A DNA stretch of 33,604 nt, taken from positions 1 through 33,604 of the forward strand of contig QBLP01000003.1 in assembly GCA_003070825.1 (NCBI GenBank), in the 5' to 3' direction. Position numbers and translations under genes: made by a program. The notes beneath the pieces are model-generated. The model did no database searches and was not told the DNA's origin. It was given only the letters and a program-made list of their open reading frames with translations. The number at the start of each line of letters is the position of its first letter. The first letter of the stretch is position 1. The DNA comes from Halanaerobium sp. Its GTDB lineage: Bacteria; Bacillota; Halanaerobiia; Halanaerobiales; Halanaerobiaceae. This document shows, piece after piece, positions 17,070-24,798 of the stretch.

Positions 17070-17756
17070 CTACCTATTCTCTTTTTCAAAAACCGTAATT
17101 ATGCTCTGCCAGGCGGCCCGAATATGATCTTCGGCACACCGTCGGGCTCGATCGGCATCTCCGCTGGCAATTGCTTCGGCCAGCTCTTTATGCTCGGCTA
17201 AAAACTCCTGCATCCTGCCCTGGCGGGAAAAGCTGCTGCGCCGAAAGCGGGTGGCCTGTTCAAAAAGTGTGTCCAGAAACTTCTCCAGCCACTTATTATT
17301 GGAGGCTTCCTTAATTATCCGGTGAAAAGCGACATCAACCCGGATACAGCCCCGCTGGTCATTATGCTCAATGCAGTCTTCGAGCTCCTGGGTATATTCC
17401 TTTAGAAGCTCTTTCTGTTTTTCGTCAATATTCTGAGCGGCCAGATAAGCAGCCAGCCCCTCCAGCTCAGTTCTGAGCTGAAAAATATCGTCGATTTCCT
17501 TTTTTGTCTCAATTCCGGCCACAAAAACTCCCTGCTGGGGAATAATATTAATCAATTCCTCCTGCTCGAGCATCCTAAAGGCCTCTCTAACCGGAGTTCT
17601 GCTGACACTGAGCTCTTCGGCAATCTCCATCTCAGTGATTTTTTCTCCGATCATCAGCTCCCCCTTTAAGATTGCCTCTCTCAGCACCTTATAGACCTGT
17701 TTTCTTAAGGGTTCATAACTGTAAGAATCAATTGCATTTAAATTAAATTTACTCAT
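17070..17756 (-). CDS. GntR-family transcriptional regulator, FadR/FCD type
   Basis: The N-terminal winged helix (about residues 15-80) shows 'ILKGELMIGEKITEMEIAEELSVSRTPVREAFRMLE', followed by the wing 'GVFVAG'. The rest is the all-helical FCD ligand-binding domain. Its metal-site residues can be placed in 'DVAFHRIIKEAS', 'EHKELAEAI' and 'CAEDHIRAAW', so it probably binds a carboxylate-containing ligand through a metal ion. It follows galT by 22 bases and ends at the terminator, so it is the last gene of a two-gene unit. Regulators of this type usually control uptake or breakdown of sugar acids or organic acids; a role in galactose metabolism would be unusual. Targets cannot be read from the sequence. 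Confidence 0.9.
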   Translation of the reverse strand: MSKFNLNAIDSYSYEPLRKQVYKVLREAILKGELMIGEKITEMEIAEELSVSRTPVREAFRMLEQEELINIIPQQGVFVAGIETKKEIDDIFQLRTELEGLAAYLAAQNIDEKQKELLKEYTQELEDCIEHNDQRGCIRVDVAFHRIIKEASNNKWLEKFLDTLFEQATRFRRSSFSRQGRMQEFLAEHKELAEAIASGDADRARRCAEDHIRAAWQSIITVFEKENR

Positions 17757-17778
17757 ACTCTAACACTTCCTTCTTAGA

Positions 17779-19341
17779 TTATAGCTCTGAAGGCTCAATT
17801 CCCACACTCTCCAGGAACCGCTCAAAGCCCTTATATCCTATTGAATTATTCTTATAAACACCGGCGTCCTCAAGCACCCGGCTGAATTTATTAGCAACCT
17901 CGACTTCTACAACTTTCTCGGCTTCTTCTTCACTTAAATTGATTCCATACTCCTTTTTCAGCTCCGCAATCCAGTCTAAGTGTTTTTCCAGACCTTCCTT
18001 TGCTTTTAGCTCTTCCAGCTCCAGATCACCACTTAGATAACTTGAAATCCAGTTCAGCTCTTTCTTCAGACGGCCGGGCAGAATAGCTCTTCCCATAACC
18101 TCGATCAGGCCGATATTTTCCTTTTTAATGTGGTGTAAATCTGCATGGGGATGAAAAATTCCGGCTGGATATTCTTCACTCTTCCGGTTATTTCTGAGCA
18201 CCAGATCCAGCTCATAGACTCCATCCTTTTTACGGGCAATAGGAGTAATTGTGTTGTGGGCCTTCTGTTTGCCTCCAACCTGAGAAAAAGCTAGAATATC
18301 AAGATCCGGGTCAGAATACTGACGCCAGTTTTCTAAAATTTTGGCGGCCAGATTGATAATATCTTCTCTCACTTCAGCTTTGAGGCGGATCACTGACATC
18401 GGCCACTTAACCCGGCTGATTTCAACCTCGGGAAAGGTTGGATGCTGATAAAATTCTTCCGCCTCTGCCTCTTCCATCGGGAAGATATGACGGCCTCCCT
18501 GGTAGTGGTCATGGTTTAAGATTGAACCACCAACCAGCGGCAGATCGGCATTGGAGCCGATAAAATAGTGAGGCAGCTGGTCGATAAAGTCCAGCAGCAC
18601 GGCAAAAGTATTTTTATCGATCTGCATTGGAATATGTTCTTTATGGAAAACTATACAGTGTTCATTGTAGTAAACATAAGGAGAATACTGTAAAAACCAG
18701 TCTTCATTCTGCAGTTTTAAAGGTACAACCCGGTGATTCTGACGGGCTGGATGACTGAAAGTTCCAGGATAACCAACATTCTCCAGACAGAGATAGCACT
18801 TCGGATAATTGCTCTGCGGCTCTTCCTTGGCTTTTGCAATCTCATCCGGATCCTTTTCCGGTTTGGATAAATTAATAGTAATCTCAATCTGACCGTAGTC
18901 ACTTTCGGCCTTCCAGTTTAAATCTCTGGCAATCCTGGCCTGACGAATATAATTGCTGGCTTTAGCAAAATGATAATACTCATTGGTCGCCCTTTTGATT
19001 CCTTCTTTTTCGGCGGTCTCATAAAAGCGGCGTCCAATCTCAGACTGGCGGGGTGTCATTGCTCCCATGATTCTGGTATCCAGAAGATCTCTTTCTGTAA
19101 CTCGATCCTCAATCAGTCCCTTTTCAACTGCAAAATCAAGCAGAGGATCCAGTAAAACCTGCGGCTCAGCCGGAACTTCAAAATCATCTTCAGTTAAAGC
19201 CGGCTCCGGGCTCTCCTTAATTTCCAAAATATCTCTGATCTGATTGCGGGCTGCCACTCGATCCCAGTCACCCAGCAGATCATTGACCTCTCCATATACC
19301 AGTAACTTTTCTATTAGCTGATTAACTTTTCCTATCTCCAC
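17779..19341 (-). CDS. galT: UDP-glucose--hexose-1-phosphate uridylyltransferase, Firmicute type
   Basis: GalT exchanges UMP between UDP-glucose and galactose-1-phosphate in the Leloir pathway. This is the longer Firmicute class (520 residues, against about 350 for the E. coli class). The N-terminal region contains 'DRVAARNQI', 'RFYETAEKEGIKRATNEYYHFAKASNYI', and the zinc-type 'CYLCLENVGYPG'. The active site is 'GGSILNHDHYQGGRH', which matches the histidine motif whose His is uridylylated, with 'FHPHADLHHIKKENIGLIEVMG' further on. It starts at GTG, seven bases after AGGAGG. No galK or galE is present in the window. It is followed by the GntR gene. Confidence 0.95.
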   Translation of the reverse strand: MEIGKVNQLIEKLLVYGEVNDLLGDWDRVAARNQIRDILEIKESPEPALTEDDFEVPAEPQVLLDPLLDFAVEKGLIEDRVTERDLLDTRIMGAMTPRQSEIGRRFYETAEKEGIKRATNEYYHFAKASNYIRQARIARDLNWKAESDYGQIEITINLSKPEKDPDEIAKAKEEPQSNYPKCYLCLENVGYPGTFSHPARQNHRVVPLKLQNEDWFLQYSPYVYYNEHCIVFHKEHIPMQIDKNTFAVLLDFIDQLPHYFIGSNADLPLVGGSILNHDHYQGGRHIFPMEEAEAEEFYQHPTFPEVEISRVKWPMSVIRLKAEVREDIINLAAKILENWRQYSDPDLDILAFSQVGGKQKAHNTITPIARKKDGVYELDLVLRNNRKSEEYPAGIFHPHADLHHIKKENIGLIEVMGRAILPGRLKKELNWISSYLSGDLELEELKAKEGLEKHLDWIAELKKEYGINLSEEEAEKVVEVEVANKFSRVLEDAGVYKNNSIGYKGFERFLESVGIEPSEL

Positions 19342-19492
19342 AATTCAACCTCCTGTCAGTAATGACTGTAAAAATCAAATTCTTTTAGTTAGCAAATTAG
19401 TTTTAATGAGCTTAAAAATCTTATTGTTATTATTGTATTTGATTTCAGCCAAAAAATCCAGTTATCTGAAGAAATTTATGTGAAAAACTATA

Positions 19493-20485
19493 CTAAAGCT
19501 TAACAATCACATCTTCTGCAGCCGATCTGCGCATGGCATCCATGACCTCAAGATTGGCATATGTTTCCTCTTCTATCTTCAGCGGTACCTCTTCCTCATA
19601 GAGCAGAGCTCTGGCAAAGGCTTCCACTTCCAGCCGGTACTGTTCTCCAGTTTCAACCGGTATTCTCTCTACCTCACCATTTTTGTCCAGCAGAAAATAA
19701 TTATCCTCCAGCCAGGAGAAAAAGCCGGGAATTCTAATTATGCCTTCAGTTCCAACAACTTCGAGGTCCTGCTCGTTATAGGAATTAAGGCTGTAATAGA
19801 GGCTGGCAAATGCTCCACCTTCAAAATAGAGAGTGGCACTACCGCTTAAGTCAACTCCCTCAGCCGTTTCTTTTTGAAAGAAGTTGGCAACTTTGCTCGG
19901 CATGCCGTTCATCAAATAGCGAGAAACATTAACTGTATAGCAGCCGATATCATTTAAGGCTCCTCCATCCAGCTCCGGACTGAGGCGGATATCACCGGTG
20001 CGGTCACTAATATCAAAAGCAAAATTACTTTTGATCTCCTTAATCTCACCAATAACACCATCGTCAACCATTTCCTTAAGCTTAATCACAAAGGGCTGAA
20101 AGCGGTACATAAAGGCTTCCATCAGTTTAACCCCGTTGTTCTCAGCCGCTGTAAACATCTCTTCTGCTTCTTTTTTACTCTTGCCGGAAAGTGGTTTTTC
20201 ACATAAAATATGCTTACCTGCTTCTGCTGCCTTGATGGTCCACTCTTTGTGTAAACCATTTGGCAGTGGAATATAAACCGCCTCAATTTCTTCGTCTGCC
20301 AGCAACTTATCGTAATCATCATAATAAACTGCAGCCCCAAATTCTTCCGCAAAATCAGCTGCTTTTTCCTTACTCCGGCTGGCAACAGCATGTAATTCTG
20401 AATTATCTGCTCCCAGAATTCCCGGAATAACTGCCTTACGTGCTATATTGGCACAACCTAAAATCCCCCATTTAATTTTTTTCAT
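19493..20485 (-). CDS. Gfo/Idh/MocA-family NAD(P)-dependent sugar dehydrogenase
   Basis: The protein has the two-domain fold of the family. The N-terminal Rossmann fold carries 'WGILGCANIARKAVIPG', then 'AVASRSKEKA', 'AVYIPLPNGLHKEW' and the nearly invariant 'GKHILCEKPLSG' with the catalytic-site Lys. The C-terminal alpha/beta domain includes 'LMEAFMYRFQP' and 'GGALNDIGCYTVNVSRYL', whose Asp and Tyr/His-like positions bind the substrate. These features place it near the xylose/dihydrodiol dehydrogenase and glucose-fructose oxidoreductase branch. The substrate is unknown. I use the ATG two codons inside the track ORF, 10 bases after GGAG; a TTG at the track's position is possible. It lies downstream of the sugar ABC importer but beyond a terminator. 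Confidence 0.88.
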   Translation of the reverse strand: MKKIKWGILGCANIARKAVIPGILGADNSELHAVASRSKEKAADFAEEFGAAVYYDDYDKLLADEEIEAVYIPLPNGLHKEWTIKAAEAGKHILCEKPLSGKSKKEAEEMFTAAENNGVKLMEAFMYRFQPFVIKLKEMVDDGVIGEIKEIKSNFAFDISDRTGDIRLSPELDGGALNDIGCYTVNVSRYLMNGMPSKVANFFQKETAEGVDLSGSATLYFEGGAFASLYYSLNSYNEQDLEVVGTEGIIRIPGFFSWLEDNYFLLDKNGEVERIPVETGEQYRLEVEAFARALLYEEEVPLKIEEETYANLEVMDAMRRSAAEDVIVKL

Positions 20486-20649
20486 TAGCAAATCACTCCT
20501 CTAAAATTTAAATAATCCAAAAACAGCTTTTTATACAATTTATTTTAAGCTATTTCTCTATAATATTTCTTTCTCGAAAAAAGATGTAATCCCTTTTAAA
20601 ATAAACAGAATTTGAGCTGTTCAAGATCAGCAGAGTCTATAAAGATAAA

Positions 20650-20673
20650 ACTCAGCCTGAATTAAGACTGAGT
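20650..20673 (-). terminator. Weak intrinsic terminator after the ABC importer
   Basis: ACTCAG and CTGAGT form a 6-bp stem around a 12-base loop that can pair a little further (CTTAATTCAG), with TTTTATC following on the minus strand. It lies 65 bases after the last permease gene. Confidence 0.5.
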
Positions 20674-20737
20674 ATATCTAATTTTTCTATTTAATTTTTC
20701 TACTTTAATTTTCATTCTTATATTTTAAAACTATAAT

Positions 20738-21562
20738 TTAACCCTTAACAGATCCAGCCAGCATACCTTTAATAAAGTATTTGCCAAAGAAAATGTAAAC
20801 TAAAAGTGTGGGCAGAGCAGTCAGTAAAGCAGCCGCCATCTGTACATTCCACTCTACAACCTGGCTTCCAGCAAGATTAACTAAAGCTACTGTAATCGGC
20901 TGACTCTGAGTCTTAGTCAATGTTACAGCAAAGAGAAATTCGTTCCAGATATTTGTAAACTGCCAGATGAAAACAACAACAAAAGAAGGAATAGAAATAG
21001 GAAAAAAGATGTGGCGATAAATACTGAAAATATTTGCTCCATCAACCTTTGCTGCCTCTGTCAGTGCATCCGGTACATCTTTGTAATAATTTCTAAACAT
21101 CAGGGTTGTAATCGGCAGTCCGTAAACAACATGGACTAAAATCAAACCAGGAATTGAGCCGTAAAGCCCGATAGACTGCATAAAAAGCACCAGTGGAAAT
21201 AAAACACTCTGGTAGGGGATAAACATTCCAAATAAAATTAAAGCAAAAAGTATATCAGAGCCCTTAAACTTCCAGTGAGATAAAACATAACCATTTAAAG
21301 ATCCCAGCATGGCGGAAATAAGAGTAGCAGGAATCACAAGATAGAAACTGTTTATAACATTGGGAGCCAGTTCTTTAGCAGCCTGCAAAAAACCACCAAA
21401 AGAATAGTCAACAGGAAGCTGCCACATTGTTTTAATCGAAACATTTGAAAAACTTTTTAAACTGGTAGATAAAAGCACATACATCGGCACCAGAAAAAAT
21501 ACAGCAAATAATATTAGAGTCAGATAAGTAAGAACCTTCTCTTTTGTTGTTTTTTTATTCAT
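20738..21562 (-). CDS. Carbohydrate ABC transporter permease, MalG-like (CUT1)
   Basis: This inner-membrane permease has six predicted membrane helices, beginning with 'YLTLILFAVFFLVPMYVLLSTSLKS'. The EAA loop that contacts the ATPase is 'EAAKVDGANIFSIYRHIFFPI' near residue 165. The 274-residue length and ending 'YFIKGMLAGSVKG' are typical of MalG-type subunits of sugar importers. Its start overlaps the stop of the MalF-like gene by four bases, so the two halves are translationally coupled. No ATPase gene follows; importers of this class in Firmicutes often share one MsmX/UgpC-type ATPase encoded elsewhere. Confidence 0.93.
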   Translation of the reverse strand: MNKKTTKEKVLTYLTLILFAVFFLVPMYVLLSTSLKSFSNVSIKTMWQLPVDYSFGGFLQAAKELAPNVINSFYLVIPATLISAMLGSLNGYVLSHWKFKGSDILFALILFGMFIPYQSVLFPLVLFMQSIGLYGSIPGLILVHVVYGLPITTLMFRNYYKDVPDALTEAAKVDGANIFSIYRHIFFPISIPSFVVVFIWQFTNIWNEFLFAVTLTKTQSQPITVALVNLAGSQVVEWNVQMAAALLTALPTLLVYIFFGKYFIKGMLAGSVKG

Positions 21563-22485
21563 TGGCCATCCTCCTTAAAGCTGTTAACCAGATAAGGTAT
21601 TATGAGCACTCCTACCATAGCTAATAATACAATTGCAATAGCCGAACCGGTTGAATAACGATTGGATCTAAAAGTTGCTTCAAACATATAGATTGCAGGT
21701 ATATCTGTTACATTATTTGGACCACTACCTGTCATCGAATAGATTAAAGCAAAGGCTTTAAGGGATACATGAGCCAGAATGATAATAGCCGAAAGTGTAA
21801 TCGGCTTCTGGATCGGAAATAGTATTTGAGTAAAAACCTGCCACTTACTGGCACCATCAATTCTTGCTGCCTCAATCAGCTGCTGATCAATACCGCGCAG
21901 ACCAGCCAGCCACATGGCCATTGTATAACCAGAAAACTGCCAGACAGCTGCAACAATTACAGCAATCAGGGCCACATTAAAATTTAGGAAGCTGAAGGTA
22001 CTGGTAAACCATCCCCACTGTAAACTCTCAAGACCCAACCGCTCGAAAAGAAGATTTATTCCACGAGGGTCATTAGGTAGACGGCCTGGAGAAAAGATCC
22101 AGCGCCAGACAGTACCAGTCACAACAAAAGAAATCGCCATTGGAAACAGAAAAAGATTTTGAAAAAAGTAGTTCCCTTTTGGTTTATTATTTAAAAGTAC
22201 AGATAATAAAATACCGATTACCAGACAGCCAAGAATAAAAAAGAGAGTAAAATAGAGTGTATTCCAGAGATCAGTCTGGAATCTTTCTTCCTGAAAAAGA
22301 CTAATATAATTTTCTAAACCCACATAATCTTCTGCTTTCATGATAAATTTTCTAAAAGTATCCCAGTCCAATAATGATATTCGAATACTGCGCCCAATAA
22401 ACCCATAGACAAAAATAGCCAGAGTAATCAGGGAAGGTGATAAAAGAGCTAGTGAAGTTAGAGACTCTTTATGTTTTCTTTTCAT
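21559..22485 (-). CDS. Carbohydrate ABC transporter permease, MalF-like (CUT1)
   Basis: The first permease of the importer starts with 'SLALLSPSLITLAIFVYGFIGRSI' and has six predicted membrane helices. The EAA loop 'EAARIDGASKWQVFTQILFPI' lies near residue 210. A segment with 'SPGRLPNDPRGINLLFERLGL' forms a larger outside loop, as in the glucose/mannose-type CUT1 permeases. GGAGTGA precedes the ATG. The gene lies after the binding-protein gene and an intervening stem-loop. Confidence 0.93.
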   Translation of the reverse strand: MKRKHKESLTSLALLSPSLITLAIFVYGFIGRSIRISLLDWDTFRKFIMKAEDYVGLENYISLFQEERFQTDLWNTLYFTLFFILGCLVIGILLSVLLNNKPKGNYFFQNLFLFPMAISFVVTGTVWRWIFSPGRLPNDPRGINLLFERLGLESLQWGWFTSTFSFLNFNVALIAVIVAAVWQFSGYTMAMWLAGLRGIDQQLIEAARIDGASKWQVFTQILFPIQKPITLSAIIILAHVSLKAFALIYSMTGSGPNNVTDIPAIYMFEATFRSNRYSTGSAIAIVLLAMVGVLIIPYLVNSFKEDGQ

Positions 22486-22509
22486 ATTATATCACTCCAT
22501 AAAAATCTT

Positions 22510-22535
22510 CCCCTCCTCAATTGCTTAAGGAGGGG
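22510..22535 (-). terminator. Stem-loop between binding-protein and permease genes
   Basis: CCCCTCCT and AGGAGGGG form an 8-bp GC-rich stem around a 10-base loop, and the minus strand continues AAGATTTTTATGG. In ABC operons such hairpins protect the upstream mRNA and partly terminate, so that more binding protein than permease is made. That role is inferred from position. Confidence 0.6.
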
Positions 22536-22595
22536 AGGTATTTTTGCAAATCCTGGTTGATTAACCACTAAATTTTTTGCTTTACCAGGTTTCCT

Positions 22596-23855
22596 TTATC
22601 TTACATATTCTGCCATATCTTTTTGGAATTCTTCAAAAGAACCCTCAACATCTCCAGTAGTAACTAAACCATTAATGTTATCATTAAGAGCAGTGATAAA
22701 GCCCTCTGGAGCTGCAGAACCATGAGCAATAGAAGGAGTAAGAGTATTTTCTGCAAAATCATTCATGGAATCTGTTAGATAAGCATCATATTTACTCTTA
22801 TCTGCATCCAAACGGGCAGGAATTGAACCCTTAATAGGATTAAAGGTATCCTGTCCTTCCAGAGAAGCAACAGTTTTTAACCATTTTTTAGCGTTTTCTG
22901 GATGTGGTGCACCTTTAGGCAGGCCAAAGGTATCAGTAACTACCATAAATGTGCCTTCTGTACCGGGAACTGCCTGCCAGCCAAATTCTTTACCAGGTCT
23001 CCAGCCTAATGTCTTTAAATATCCTTCTGCCCAGTCACCCATAATATTAAAGGCAGCTTCTCCATTTTGAACCAGCTGAGTGGCATCCTGCCAGGTAAGA
23101 GCAGAGTGATCTTCGTTAACATACTGCATTAATTTATCAAAGTAAACCATTGCCTCTTTAATTCTGGGATCATCAGCAGCAGTTTCTCCATTCCAGAGTC
23201 CATTATAACCTTCAGCACCAAGTTTGGCTACCAGAATCGTCTCAAAGATATGAGTTGCTGTCCATTTATTGGTATCTCCAAGAGCAAGTGGTATAACATC
23301 AGTTTTAGATAAGTCTTCTAATACTGTCAAAAAGCTTTCCATATCAGTTGGAGGTTCAATATTATATTCTTCAAGTACCTGCTTGTTGGAGAACATTACA
23401 TTACCGCGATGGACATCAAGCGGTACAGCATAAATTTCTCCCTCATAACTTGTCATCTCAAGTATCTGCTGATTAAATTTGTCTTTAACTCCCCATTCTT
23501 CCAGCAGTCCGGTAATCGGCTCCATCATACCAGTTTCAACATAAGTATTAATTAATTCTGCTCCACCGTGAACCTGGAATGAATCTGGAGGGTTTCCTCC
23601 TACCATTCTGGTCTTTAGTACAGCTTTTGCATTGGCACCTGCACCTCCAGCAACTGTAGCATTAATGACTTCAATGTTGGGATAATTTTCATTAAAAACA
23701 TCAATCAAAGCATTGAGCCCCTCTTCTTCTCCACCACCGGTCCACCAGCTGAAAATTTCTACTTCCTCATCCTGAGCCATTGCTGAAAAACTGAAGACAA
23801 AAAGCAAAGCCACCATTACCATTACACTCAACAAAGCACTTTTTTTCAATAACAT
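22596..23855 (-). CDS. Sugar ABC transporter substrate-binding protein (family 1)
   Basis: A signal peptide (about residues 1-27, ending 'FSAMAQDEE') is followed by 'VEIFSWWTGGGEEEGLNALID', a start typical of the glucose/mannose-type binding proteins of the family 1 extracellular solute-binding group. Further family traits are 'RMVGGNPPDSFQVHGGAEL', 'VPLDVHRGNVMFSNK', 'GEAAFNIMGDWAEGY' and 'DTFGLPKGAPHPENAKKWL'. There is no lipobox, so it is either free in the wall space or held by its signal anchor. AAGGAGG sits seven bases before the ATG. It is the first gene of the importer operon. Glucose or a related hexose is a reasonable guess for the ligand, but it is not proven. Confidence 0.93.
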   Translation of the reverse strand: MLLKKSALLSVMVMVALLFVFSFSAMAQDEEVEIFSWWTGGGEEEGLNALIDVFNENYPNIEVINATVAGGAGANAKAVLKTRMVGGNPPDSFQVHGGAELINTYVETGMMEPITGLLEEWGVKDKFNQQILEMTSYEGEIYAVPLDVHRGNVMFSNKQVLEEYNIEPPTDMESFLTVLEDLSKTDVIPLALGDTNKWTATHIFETILVAKLGAEGYNGLWNGETAADDPRIKEAMVYFDKLMQYVNEDHSALTWQDATQLVQNGEAAFNIMGDWAEGYLKTLGWRPGKEFGWQAVPGTEGTFMVVTDTFGLPKGAPHPENAKKWLKTVASLEGQDTFNPIKGSIPARLDADKSKYDAYLTDSMNDFAENTLTPSIAHGSAAPEGFITALNDNINGLVTTGDVEGSFEEFQKDMAEYVR

Positions 23856-23885
23856 TTTTTGTCCTCCTTATTTTTTTATTCAGAC

Positions 23886-23901
23886 TTTAACAAATGTTAA
23901 A
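23886..23901 (-). promoter_or_regulatory. Inverted repeat close to the binding-protein start
   Basis: TTTAACA and TGTTAAA are perfect complements separated by two bases, about 30 bases before the start codon and just ahead of the ribosome site. This could be an operator or a small mRNA hairpin. Confidence 0.35.
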
Positions 23902-23976
23902 ATAAAATCTCAATTTACGACTATCCTGATACCACCCCCACTGAGCGAATTTTCTGATTTTTAAAATTTCACTAAA

Positions 23977-24022
23977 TCGAATTCGAATTAAATGAAAAAA
24001 CTCGACTCCACTTATTATTATA
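23977..24022 (-). promoter_or_regulatory. Promoter and candidate operator of the sugar importer
   Basis: The minus strand has a perfect TATAAT (24017-24022) preceded by an AT-rich stretch with no clear -35. Downstream of it, inside the predicted transcript, lies the perfect palindrome TCGAATTCGA (23977-23986) in an AT-rich setting, as expected for a LacI- or GntR-type operator. This leaves a leader of roughly 150 bases before the start codon. The whole gap between the importer and the zinc-ribbon gene (about 300 bases) holds only these sites, the inverted repeat nearer the gene, and the next terminator. Confidence 0.4.
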
Positions 24023-24075
24023 TCATATCCTAATTAAATTAAAAGATTATTTCGAAAATTGTTTAACAAAAAATA

Positions 24076-24123
24076 ATCAGACTGAAAATTAAGCTTCATT
24101 TTTTAGCTTTTTTTCAGCCTGAT
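24076..24123 (-). terminator. Long hairpin terminator of the YvyF-like gene
   Basis: ATCAG-CTGAAAA..AAGCT pairs with AGCTT..TTTCAG-CTGAT, a long imperfect stem with single mismatches. The minus strand continues into TTATTTTTTG. Confidence 0.7.
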
Positions 24124-24157
24124 GCTTTAAATTCCTGTTTACAGAATAGGTATTCTA

Positions 24158-24559
24158 TTAATTTCTTTTAAAGCGATCCTTTAAAAACATCTTTTCACTT
24201 TTGCTTTTCCGCTCTTCCTCCGGCTCATCACCCTGATTAAAGTCGCTGATCATTTTTGTCCGGCAGCTCTTACAGAACAATCCAGATTTAATTTCAGTTC
24301 CACAGCGCTTACATTTGAGGCTGTAATCTACAACCAGCCCCTCGGAAGCAAGCCTATCCTCGCGCATAAACTTGATAATCAGCTCTTCTTCGACACCTGT
24401 CTTCTCAGAAACTTTTTTGACAGTTGAATTAGGATTTTCCCAGAGATATTCCTTAACCAGCTGAAACTTCTCTTCTTCACTCTGGCGGCAGTCAGGACAT
24501 ACTTTCTGGCCGCTGGAAGAAAATAATTTGCCGCATTCCTTACAATTTATGAGATCCAT
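24158..24559 (-). CDS. YvyF-like flagellar-region protein (zinc ribbons and helix-turn-helix)
   Basis: The protein opens with 'NCKECGKLFSSSG' and 'VCPDC', a Cys4 zinc ribbon. A helical segment 'FQLVKEYLWENPNSTVKKVSEKTGVEEELIIKFMRE' follows, which reads as a helix-turn-helix, and then a second zinc ribbon, 'CKRCGTEIKSGLFCKSC'. This order matches the YvyF / TIGR03826 flagellar-operon family, normally found near flgM and the flagellar hook-associated genes; its action is not well known. Here it is separated from those genes but divergent from cheB-cheR. AGGGAGTGA precedes the ATG. The charged C-terminus (residues 110-133) is probably disordered. Confidence 0.85.
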   Translation of the reverse strand: MDLINCKECGKLFSSSGQKVCPDCRQSEEEKFQLVKEYLWENPNSTVKKVSEKTGVEEELIIKFMREDRLASEGLVVDYSLKCKRCGTEIKSGLFCKSCRTKMISDFNQGDEPEEERKSKSEKMFLKDRFKRN

Positions 24560-24678
24560 TTAATTCACTCCCTATCAGATATTTTCTAAAAACTTAAAAT
24601 TAAGTATTATTTCAAAATTTCTGTTATCTATATTATAACACAGAGTCATTTAAGGCTCCAGAGTTTTTAGGACATTTT

Positions 24679-24707
24679 TTGACAAATTCAGCAGACTTCG
24701 ATAATTT
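24679..24707 (+). promoter_or_regulatory. Candidate promoter of cheB-cheR
   Basis: A perfect TTGACA is followed by CGATAATTT. GATAAT lies 15 bases after the -35, and TAATTT lies 17 bases after it. Neither combination is ideal, and about 90 bases separate it from the cheB start. I looked for a flagellar sigma-28 type promoter and found no properly spaced one. Confidence 0.35.
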
Positions 24708-24798
24708 AACCCGGGATTATCAGATATTTTAAAGAGGTTTTTTAAGGCAGACAAAGAATATATTATTTAGAGACAGAGACTAAAAGGAGGTTAAAATA

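Noticed and set aside
24700-24760. Flagellar sigma-28 promoter before cheB
   Set aside because: TAAAG and GCAGACAA are present but spaced 13 rather than 15 bases apart, and TTCGATAA has no TAAA at the right distance.
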